NCBI RefSeq assembly: GCF_037975245.1
Contig: NC_092576.1
Location: forward strand, 10,981,111-11,045,110
Direction of reading: 5' to 3'
Length of the DNA stretch: 64,000 nt
DNA from: Apostichopus japonicus
Taxonomy: Eukaryota > Echinodermata > Holothuroidea > Aspidochirotida > Stichopodidae
A program made the position numbers and the translations under genes. The notes beneath the pieces were generated by a model that saw only the letters and a list, made by a program, of their open reading frames with translations, made no database searches and had not been told where the DNA came from. Position 1 is the first letter of the stretch, and each line of letters begins with the position of its first letter. Shown here piece by piece: positions 39,401 to 51,400 of this stretch.

Positions 39401-42400
39401 CTTCTCTATCTGTCGAAAGTCAGCCTTTGTAGACATCAGAAGTTATATCAGAAATAAATACTGCCAACGTACACATTATTTGTGTTTCTTCTGCTCTCTT
39501 TTCTTTCAGTGATGCTAGTCAGTGAAACTAGTCGGGTTTAATTCTTTCAGTGATTCTAGTCAGTGCAACTAGGCAGTCGATACCGACTAAGAAATGTTAG
39601 TCGGGAGAGGCACCATCCTGACTAATGTAAAAACCTGCTATAAACTAGTCGGTGGCTCATATAAATTAGTCGGTAAAGACCGACTAATGTCACCAACTAA
39701 TGTAACTGACTAATTTACATTTACCGATTAAGAAATTGTTGATCGACTAAGCTGACGGACTAAGATGACCGACTAAGAAATCCAACTGACTAAGGAATAA
39801 ATTAGTCGGTATAGCAACGAACTAAGGCTATGTTAGTCGGGAGAGGCACCAGATGGACTAACGTTATGTTAGTCGGTGAACCAATTTAAGTTTTCAGTGA
39901 TAAGCATGCCTCAAATTTGCTAAAGTCACTACCAACGGCATATTAATCAATATCAAACAAATAATATAAATATGGATGACTTATTTGTAACAATATTACA
40001 ACTTGATCATAATCGTAGGAAGGGACACAAATATCATGTTTTGTTTCAACAAAAGCTGCCAACGTTCACCTTTGAACACTCTGAGCTTATTGGTTCCACT
40101 TTATTGGAAGGGTGCGATTTAGGTTTGAGATTTTCGTCATACTGCTATTACGATATAAATATTGATGAAATAATTCTTATAATGCAAAGAATATTGATAA
40201 CAAAATATGTATTGGTTATACGGTATGTCACTTTGTAGATTTGGTGTAAGTTTTCCCCTCTCTTTTCGTCGATAATGAAATATGTCATGGAGTGAAAGAT
40301 AGACATTGACTAAATAGCAAAATCAAAACGGTTGAAAATGATATTCTCTGTTCATTTTACACATGCGGTGCTGGTTTGTGGGCTTCTCCGGGAATTATTA
40401 TCTAATAAAGCTGAAAATATTTCTTTCTGCGGCTGCATGTTTACGTTTAAGTTTGTTTCTTGCTATCGACATAATTAATGTATTACCATTTCAAATAAAT
40501 ATTGCCTCTTCGCAAGCAAACATAGCATGTCGATCAAGATACATATGACTTTTAATTTCACATTTATTGTTTCCAACAGTAACTCAACATTTGTACCCAA
40601 CTATTGAACAATGCCACGAAGAGAGTAATATGTGTTACTCAGTAGACTACCCGCCATCATTGAATTGCTTTATACGAAATGTACGACCAGAAGCATTGTT
40701 GACATGGAGTCAGCGTATGGTAGATTATGATAGTATATTGAAATCTGAGCTTATAGTTACACCAGGAAAGCAAAACACATTCACGTCTCATGCAAGCGTA
40801 AACCTCACAAAGAGCAAACCGCTACTGTCAGTCTATACATGCAAACTGACCAGAGAAGTATTTCATGTGGCGGAATATGAAGCTTTCATAATCGTAGAAA
40901 ACACAAAATTTAATCTACATAGGCAACCAATTAAATTCAATGCTGAGCTCCATTCCACGCTGGTTCTACCTTGTACTGCATTTAAAGCAGACGTTATTGT
41001 ATGGAAACGATCAGTTTTTGCCGGCACAGCTCCTCAAGTCATTATTGTTAGTGTTAAAAATTGGAAAGATGATCGTAATATAACGTACAACGAAGACTTT
41101 ACACTAGGTACAGACGGGTCATTGATTTTGGAACGTACTGATTGGCACCACTCGGGGATATATACTTGTGTCGCCACCAACTACAATTTAGCGGATTTCC
41201 AGATCATCGATGTTATGATATTCGGTGGGTATTTAAGCCTTTGGCAGTTAGTATATAATAATATTATCACTATTATAGTGTTATAATTATCGTTGTAACA
41301 ATAAAACAAGGAATTATATAGTGATAATGATTAACGTACTTTTCAAAATTACGTGTATAAGGTCATGAAACAACCGGAGTTGATATGCCTGCTTCAGCAT
41401 TTATCAGAGCCAAATAATACAAAACAGACGGAATCAGAAAAGTGATATTGATACAAGACGGTTACGGATATAAATACCATGCATAAATATGTGATAACAC
41501 TAGTTGTAATTTGTTGTCTCATTTTGATTACATTTGTCTGTGTTAATCACTGGACATTGTGAACGTTCCCTGAAATTATATCAGCAAGGTTAATGAGGCA
41601 CGAAGGAATTGCTGTCAGTATATTAATATATATTTTGGATAATTTTGTCATATTAGTTAATGTATGAGTACCGTACTATTGGGATTTAAGTAACACTTTA
41701 AATAACATCAGACTTCCAACGATAATTATCACATGCTACAATTATGAGTATACATATATTTACGTTATCAGGAAAATGTGAGAAAAAGCTTATAAGAAAA
41801 AGCTATCATAATATACTGACGTCAACTCTTTCATGCCTCATTTACCGTGCTGCTGATATGGTTTCAGGGAACGCATGGACTTCTGAATAAATCTACAATA
41901 AATATTCTTCGAAGCATATATAATATGTCTAAAACATTATTAATAATTAACACATAGAGGGATATAACGTGCTAGTCAAACTATAATTTTTGTTTTATAT
42001 GTATTGTTTACTTTTTTTTAAATAGTATCTCCAAGTCCGCCATATTTAACCATAGAAGGATGTAATTATCAACAATACTGCGTGCTGGAAGTCGAAAAGG
42101 AAGGAAACATCACCTGCTCAGTTTATGGGATACGACCGGAGGTAGAGCTTCAGTGGAGTTATTATTCTCAAGATACTGATGGACTGGTTATCAAAGGAGA
42201 ACAACGCAAGTCAACCCAAAATGCGAATACCTTTGACATATCTCTCACTACGAACTTCATATTTTCCTCCACATTCAAAGGGAGAATTACAATAGAGTGT
42301 ATCACCGTTGGAAAATATTCTGATTTATTTCCATTCGCGACCAAACTAGATCTGTTAGCAATTTATGGTAAATGTCTATTACATTTTCAAAATAAACACT

Positions 42401-45400
42401 TGTCGTTTGCTTTTATTTTATTCATTCACATATATATATGTACAATCTGCACTAAACAACGGAACCTTTTTACGCTATAAACAACCATGAAAATGGTACA
42501 TAATTACTATTACTTCGGTTACACATTACGTTAATGTATTAATGACGAAAGATCTAATCATGACGTGAGTTTTGTCATGACCGGGAATACCATATACCTA
42601 TAAAACGTTTCCATTCGGACCTGGCAATATATTCATTGATATTATATTATAATTATTGGAAACCAGTTTTTCTTTATTGAACAGTTTGTCTACCTCTGAA
42701 TGTTATAGCGTTCATTAATCGCAAAATATCATGCAATTCCAACGTTTATTATTTTCGTGCAGGTGATGAAAATGGTTTTGACTTGAAGCACCCAAGTACC
42801 ATCTGGATAATTGCAGGTTCCGTAATTACAATACTCGTTCTCTTTGGCATATTAACCTTCTTGTGTAGAGGTAGGTGTTTTCATATTTTTTAGCTTTATT
42901 GTACTTCAGGCACTCTAGACATTTCATAGAACGATGCACACATACAAATAAAGGTACTGCATTAGAAAGAAGTTGAAATTTCAGCCTCTCTGAGAGCTTC
43001 TTTAGCAACGCTAGACTGTGATATCCAAAATAAACACTTGAACACAAAGAAAATGAGACGGTAGATATTTAATAATAGTGACATGATAAAATATGTGACA
43101 AATAAAAGCTCTGTATAAGTTAAATTAATGATGCGGAGAATCACTGCTTTCATTCTTTAAACTTGGTGATTCAGTTCATTAGTGCATATACATAAACATC
43201 ATGTTTAAATGTAATTCTTGTGAAGCTAGCAGTATTACGTAAACACATCGGTTCATTATAAGACTAGATATGAATATATAAATATATATATATAAAATTC
43301 CAGTTGTGTGATTATTTTTGTAATTTAAATTCGAGTTTTCAACCAGCGTGTACCTATATTTGTTTCTAGTTACAATGAGATCAAGACGAAAAAAGAAAAA
43401 TGACAATCAACGAACAGAAGAGGTACTGTATCGTTACCGTCTTTCATCCTCATAAAGATGATGATGATGATGGTGGTGGTGGTGGTGGTGGTGGTGGTGG
43501 TGGTGGTGGTGGTGGTGGTGGTGGTGGTGGTGGTAGTAGTGTTGGTGGTGGTGACTAACTCTTCCAACCCTGTAGAAATGAAACTCATGCTCGCTATATT
43601 TTAACGTTCTCTGTAATCGTTGTAATAACCAAATCTACTTCAACCATATTTAAAATCATATTTAAAATCTTCCTCCTCTTCAGCAAATCACCTCTAACAG
43701 CCACAACATTCTCCTCACTTCAGACAGACTCCAACGAGCCGTCCCTGAAAAACCCACCATCGCCTACAGACGACCACGCAACCAACGAGACCTTCCTTTG
43801 CGTGCTGCTGTTCCACCTCTAACTTCTTACCCTACACCCATTTAGCATGGAACTTTCAAATGTGATCGTACTTCGAGATTCATCGTCTGCAGCCACCACA
43901 TTGTTGAATCCAATTCCATCACCAGCCACAGCATGCAACTCAAACACAAAACTAACGGTCACACCGCTTGCACAACCAATAATGTCATCTATCTGATCTC
44001 TTGTAGAGTTTTCAGCATCCAATATGTTGGCAAAACCAAAACCACCTTCAAGAAGCGATTCTATGGTCACAGATCCGCAGTCAACACCATGAAGACTAAG
44101 ACCCCAGTTGGAGAATACTTTAACTTTCCCAACCATATCATTAGCGACATGTCCCTACAGGGGATTGGATCCTTAGGTAGCCGTCCTGACCTAGTACGAA
44201 TCAGCAGAGTGAGGCTGTGGATGCAACGCCTTCGCATCATTCAACCTCATGGGCTCAACATTCAAAAAGGACTACTCCTTCTCCCCTCTTCTCATAGCTC
44301 TCTTCCACCCTTTTTTCTCCACACCTTTTTGTCTTTGTCCTTTTCCAGTTTATTCCCTACCCATTCCCGCAATCTTCTCTTGTCCCTCCACTGTTTATCT
44401 CCTTCCCCTTCTCTTCCCCTGTTGGTTTCTTTCTTTCTTCTCTCCATCCCTTGTCTACTAATACCCTTACATCTATATCTTTGTGTTCACCATGCTCATT
44501 AAACTGTCTGTATTCTGTGCGTGTTTTTGTCCCTTCTGTCCCTTATGTTACTGTTACTTGTCATTTAGCCTCTGAAATAGATCCTGCTAGGATTGCAACA
44601 CACATTTAAAATTTAATAAAGATACCGTTTTTGATAGTTTCATTACTAAACATATTTCTTTTGAGAATGGTTCTCTTTATTGATTCAGTGTAATAATTAT
44701 CAAAACAAGTTTTGGTCACAAATGTAACTTGAGATCATCCAAAAGAAATGTTAGCAATGTTGGAACTTGATTCGTGGCCGATGACATTAATTTCAGTTAA
44801 CAGATTTCCAACTAATAACATTGAGGGTATCAAAAATATAATTTACAGTACACTTGGATTGACAAAAAAATATCAAAATATTAGTCAGTGTTTAATAGTT
44901 CGGCTATTGTATTGTTAGAAAGCATTATGTTAAACATAACTAATGATACATTATTTTGATAATAAATCTCTTTATTTTGTCTTTCTTTTAGAATATGCAG
45001 ATGATGGATTCTGTAAAAGGTAGATAAACAATACTAAAAGCGTAAATTCCACGACGGGAAAGACGTCGTTTATTAAAGCGTTTTAACGTTCATTTTGATC
45101 ATATTGAAACATGAATCTTTTCGCAGCCAAAATTCACATTTTGTCTATAGCCATATATCATTTCACATGCTCCATAAAAGTGTGAAAGAGACAAAATTGT
45201 GGTAGGATGGAATGTGACAGCATTTACTCAGAGACAAAACATTTTAATGTGACCAGCCTTCAATCTATCCATTCTTTTCTTTCTGATGTGTTTTATTTGA
45301 GACGATACTTCCAAGGTTGCTAATATAGATAACGAAACGCAAATCTGCTTTCAAACGCAAATCTGCTTTAGAGGTGGACAGAACGGTGTTTACATAGACA

Positions 45401-48400
45401 TGATTTCATGTATTTATTCATCCATCCACGTTCATTATTTTATTTATACTATACTGCTATTATCGAAAAGAGACGTGTTCATTGCTGGTTGAAGATAAAC
45501 CGGTACTGAATGAATTCAGCAAAAGGCAATGTGACTGTTGTAGATATCATTTAGTTTAAGTAAATTCACTAGAAATCCACGTAGCCATTTTACTCTTATA
45601 TATAATGATTTTTAATGTCCATAGACATTACAACTCAGACCCTATTCATATATTTAACTAAATATAATGAAGAGAGATACTGCTAACGAACTATTCATCT
45701 TCTACATAAAAACATATAGGTAAAAGTATCAGTTTGTAAAAGAATAAATTTAAGCAAGTTACTCATTTTAACTATATCACCCGGACGATTTATTCTAGCA
45801 ACAGCAACATCAAGAGGGTCTAAGAAAGTTGAAGACGTCATAGACGCAGAAAAGGTAATAAGCTTTATCCACCTGTCTGTATTCTGTGCGTGTTTTTGTC
45901 CCTTCTGTTACTGTTACTTGTCATTTAGCCTCTGAAATAGATCCTGCTAGGATCAAAACGTCAGACCAACTTACCTTTACACATATTTAAAATTTAATAA
46001 AGAAACCGTTTTTTATAGTTTCATTACTAAACATATTTCTTTTGAAAATGGTTCCCCCTAATTGATTCAGTGTAATGATTATCACAACAAGTTTTGGTCA
46101 CAAATGTAACTTGAGATCATCTAAATGAAATGTTAGCAATGTTGGAACTTGATTCGTGGCCGATGACATTAATTTCAGTTGACAGATTTCCAACTAATAA
46201 CATTGAGGGTATCAAAAATATAATTTACAGTACACTTGGATTGACAAAAAAAATTCAAAATATTAGTCAGTGTGTAATAGTTCGGCTATTGTATTGTTAG
46301 AAAGCATTATGTTAAATATTTCTAATGATACATTATTTTGATAATAATTCTCTTTATTTTGTCTTTCTTTTAGAATATGCAGATGATGGATTCTGTAAAA
46401 GGTAGATAAACAATACTAAAAGCGTAAATTCCACGACGGGAAAGACGTCGTTTATTAAAGCCTTTTAACGTTCATTTTGATCATATTGAAACATGAATCT
46501 TTTCGCAGCCAAAATTCACATTTTGTCTATAGCCATATATCATTTCACATGCTCCATAAAAGTGTGAAAGAGACAAAATTGTGGTAGGATGGAATGTGAC
46601 AGCATTTACTCAGACACAGAACATTTTAATGTGACCAGCCTTCAATCTATCCATTCTTTTCTTTCTGATGTGTTTTATTTGAGACGATACTTCCAAGGTT
46701 GCTAATATAGATAACGAAACGCAAATCTACTTTCAAACGCAAATCTGCTTCAGAATTGGACAGAACGGTGTTTACATAGACATGATTTCATGTTTTTATT
46801 AATCCATCCAGGTTCACTATTTTATTTATACTACACTGCTATTATCGAAAGGAGACGTGTTCATTGCTGGTTGAAGATAAACCGGTACTGAATGAATTCA
46901 TCAAAAGGCAATGTGACTGTTGTAGATATCATTTAGTTTAAGTAAATTCACTAGAAATCCACGTAGCCATATTACTCTTATATATAATGATTTTTAATGT
47001 CCATAGACATTACAACTCAGACCCTATTCATATATTTAACTAAATGTAATGAAGAGAGATACTGCTAACGAACTATTCATCTTCTACATTAAAAACATAT
47101 AGGTAAAAGTATCAGTTTGTAAAAGAATAAATTTAAGCAAGTTACTCATTTTAACTATATCACCCGGACGATTTATTCTAGCAACAGCAACATCAAGAGG
47201 GTCTAAGAAAGTTGAAGACGTCATAGACGCAGAAAAGGTAATAAGCTTTATCCACCTGTCTGTATTCTGTGCGTGTTTTTGTCCCTTCTGTTACTGTTAC
47301 TTGTCATTTAGCCTCTGAAATAGATCCTGCTAGGATCAAAACGTCAGACCAACTTACCTTTACACATATTTAAAATTTAATAAAGAAACCGTTTTTGATA
47401 GTTTCATTACTAAACATATTTCTTTTGAGAATGGTTCCCCCTAATTGATTCAGTGTAATGATTATCACAACAAGTTTTGGTCACAAATGTAACTTGAGAT
47501 CATCTAAATGAAATGTTAGCAATGTCGGAACTTGATTCGTGGCCGATGACATTAATTTCAGTTAACAGATTTCCAACTAATAACATTGAGGGTATCAAAA
47601 ATATAATTTACAGTACACTTGGATTGACAAAAAAAAATATCAAAATATTAGTCAGTGTGTAATAGTTCGGCTATTGTATTGTTAGAAAGCATTATGTTAA
47701 ATATTTCTAATGATACATTATTTTGATAATAATTCTCTTTATTTTGTCTTTCTTTTAGAATATGCAGATGATGGATTCTGTAAAAGGTAGATAAACAATA
47801 CTAAAAGCGTAAATTCCACGACGGGAAAGACGTCGTTTATTAAAGCGTTTTAACGTTCATTTTGATCATATTGAAACATGAATCTTTTCGCAGCCAAAAT
47901 TCACATTTTGTCTATAGCCATATATCATTTCACATGCTCCATAAAAGTGTGAAAGAGACAAAATTGTGGTAGGATGGAATGTGACAGCATTTACTCAGAC
48001 ACAGAACATTTTAATGTGACCAGCCTTCAATCTATCCATTCTTTTCTTTCTGATGTGTTTTATTTGAGACGATACTTCCAAGGTTGCTAATATAGATAAC
48101 GAAACGCAAATCTACTTTCAAACGCAAATCTGCTTTAGAGGTGGACAGAACGGTGTTTACATAGACATGATTTCATTTATTTATTCATCCATCCACGTTC
48201 ATTATTTTATTTATACTATACTGCTATTATCGAAAAGAGACGTGTTCATTGCTGGATGAAGATAAACCGGTACTGAATGAATTCAGCAAAAAAGCAATAT
48301 GAATGTTGCAGATATCATTTAGTTTAAGTACATTCACTAGAAATCCACGTAGCCATATTACTCTTATATATAATGATTTTTAATGTCCATAGACATTACA

Positions 48401-51400
48401 ACTCAGACCCTATTCATATATTTAACTAAATATAGTGAAGAGAGATACTGCTAACGAACTGTTCATCTTCTACGAAAAAAAAAACATATGCAGGTTAAAG
48501 TAATAGTTTGTAAAAGAATCAATTTAAGCAAGTTACTCATTTTAACTATATCACCCGGACGATTTATTCTAGCAACAGCAACATCAAGAGGGTCTAAGAA
48601 AGTTGAAGACGTCATAGACGCAGAAGAGGTAATAAGCTTTATCCACCTGTCTGTATTCTGTGCGTGTTTTTGTCCCTTCTGTTACTGTTACTTAATTTAG
48701 CCTTTGAAATAGATCCTGCTGGGATCGAAACGTCAGGCCAACTTACTTTTACACATATTTAAAATTTAATAAAGAAACCGTTTTTGATAGTTTCATTATT
48801 AAACATATTTCTTTTGAGAATGATTCTCTTTATTAATTCAGTGAGATAATTATCAAAACAAGTTTTGGTCACAAATGTAACTTAAGATCATCTAAATGAA
48901 ATGTTAGCAATGTTAGAACCTGATTCGTGGCCGATGACATTAATTTCAGTTAACCGATTTCCAACTAATAACATTGAGGGTATCAAAAATATAATTTACA
49001 GTACACTTGAATTGACAAAGAAAATATCAAAATATTAGTCAGTGTGTAATAGTTCGGCTATTGTATTGTTAGAAAGCATAATATTTAACATTTCTAATGA
49101 TACATTATTTTGATAATAATTCTCTTCATTTTGTCTTTCTTTTAGAATATGCAGATGACGGATTCTGCAAAAGGTAGATAAACAATACTTAAATCGGAAA
49201 TTACACGACGGGGAAGACGTCGTTTATTAAAGCGTTTTGATCATATTGAAACATGAATCTTTTCGCAGCCAAAATTCACATTTTGTCTATAGCCATATAT
49301 CATTTCACATGCTCCATAAAAGTGTGAAAGAGACAAAATTGTGGTAGGATGGAATGTGACAGCATTTACTCAGAGACAAACACTTTTAATGTGACCAGCC
49401 TTCAATCTATTTTTTTTTCTTTCTGATGTGTTTTATTTGAGACGATATGTCCAAAGTTTCTCATATAGATTACGAAAAATCTGCTTTCAAACGCAAAAAA
49501 AATATTTATACTACACTGCAATTATCGAAAAGGGACGTGTTCATTGCTGGATGTAGATAAATCGGTACATAATGAATTCAGCAAAAAGCATTGTGACTGT
49601 TGTAGATATCAATTAGTTAAGTAAACTCACTAGAAATCCACGTATCAATATTACTTGTATATTATCATTTTTATTGTCCATAAACATTACAACTCAAACC
49701 CCGTTTCATATATTTAACTAAATATAATGAAGAGAGATACTGCTAACGAACTGTTCATCTTCTACGAAAAAAAATATGTAGGTAAAAGTATCAGTTTGTA
49801 AAAGAATAAATTTAAGCAAGTTACTTATTAACTATATCACCCGGACGATTTATTCTAGCAACAACAACATCAAGAGGGTCTAAGAAAGTTGAAGACGTCA
49901 TAGACGCAGAAGAGGTAATAAGCTTTTTCCATTATAAAGATATATATTTTATACTTTGTTGCATTTTTAGCTGATTTGTGATGTCTGATAAAGTATACTT
50001 ATGTTAACAATGCATAGGATACCCTTCCTAACACAAATTATTCATGAGCTATAACCTGTGTAATTATTTGAAGTTTATTGCTTGAATTTTCAAATGCAAA
50101 TCTTTGACACTGTTGTCTTACGTCATCATTTATCAGCGGATTTTGGCGGAGTTAGAGTAACAGATAACTGTAAAATATAAGTTGCGTTATCAGGCCAGTA
50201 TGGAAACACATAATATTGTTTAACACTTTTTTAAACTTTGAATGGATGATCATTCAGTACAAAGAATAAAATTAAGTAAGTCCCTTTTTTCCTGTATTTG
50301 CCTTTGAATGACCAGATGTCAACTGAAAAGATCAAAGAAACATATTTCGCGAGTTTATCAAAAGTTTAAGCACCCTGTAACATATTGTACCTATTGTCCT
50401 ATATAACAACAGCCTCTAGCGTGCCTTCTTCTATATATATCTGGAGCTATGTCATTATATGTGTTTGTTCTTTTGTATTAGTATCAGAAAGTATTTATTA
50501 ATAAACTCTTAATCATTGATTAGTATTCATACAACTTTATAAACAGTGAATGTCATTGATCGCGCATTGTCCAATGCTATAATTGCGTAACGATTAAACA
50601 CGCATCTTGCCGTTCTTTATTTAGATAGTTCCTATGTTGGAGTCTGAGTCTAGAGGTAGGTGAAGTAGGCTTGTTACTTCTTAAAGGTTAAACCTCCAGC
50701 AAACGAATGGGAACTATCAACGTCATAATAAAATCAATTATCTGCTCAATTATCTGTGGGGAAAAAAAGCGGAACGTCAGCGGCACATTACAGCTTACAG
50801 AAAGGTTATTCTGTTCGCCTAAAATTCATAAAACGTATCTGGAACGGCAGTAAATGTTGGATAATCCTTTGAGATTGGTTCCTTGCTATGTTTGTTCGCA
50901 AAACTAACCCTAACACCATGTGTCCATTAATACCACCGTCAGCTACCACCCTTCTCTCGGCGTCCATTAAACTCGTATTAAATATATGGAAACGTATCTT
51001 TAATGTCGCAGCCACTTACGGTTCTTGTAAAATCAATTCTTGTGAAATAATGGTAAATGTTGGTTGCACAACAAAAGCTTTTATCAATTTGTCATTTCGT
51101 AAGATTATCACGTTAACTGCAACTGCCTATGAACGTATGAACTCATATTTTATCCAATAATCTACCGAAATATTTAAGCTTCGCGTGGGCTATTCAAAAG
51201 TGAATTATACACCTGGACGAGTAGTACTTGCAGCTATGTTTAGAACCAAGCTCGCTAAATCTTAAATCGGCGGTGGTCTTCTACAAATTTTACATAATTT
51301 ATTGAATGTTTTAATTTGTTATTGCCCCTTGTATCCTGCTGTAACCACCAATAATGAACACACAAAAGTAATAAACAGGGAAAACCAATAACTGGTGAGG

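Larger units (their letters stand above)
44514..49930 (+). repeat. Four tandem ~1.36-1.39-kb units, each with a two-exon cassette and a Penelope tail
   Basis: Units are 44514-45872, 45873-47255, 47256-48646 and 48647-about 49930. Each starts with the Penelope 3' tail (ctgtctgtattctgtgcgtg), runs through an intron, a 28-nt exon, a second intron and a 56-nt exon, and stops at gtaataagctttatcc. By eye units 1-3 are nearly identical. Unit 4 is more diverged and shortened near 49490, and joins unique DNA, so it is probably the oldest. Unit 1 joins the main Penelope fragment. Confidence 0.93.

Noticed and set aside
43370-43588. Minus-strand Thr-rich frame
   Set aside because: It reads the (TGG)n microsatellite backwards.
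44249-44461. 70-codon frame in the Penelope 3' region
   Set aside because: Out of frame with the endonuclease and made of the pyrimidine-rich 3' UTR.
48488-48700. 70-codon frame covering tail cassette 3
   Set aside because: It reads through the acceptor and donor of the 56-nt exon into intron and Penelope tail. The same region in the other units gives the spliced exon model instead.
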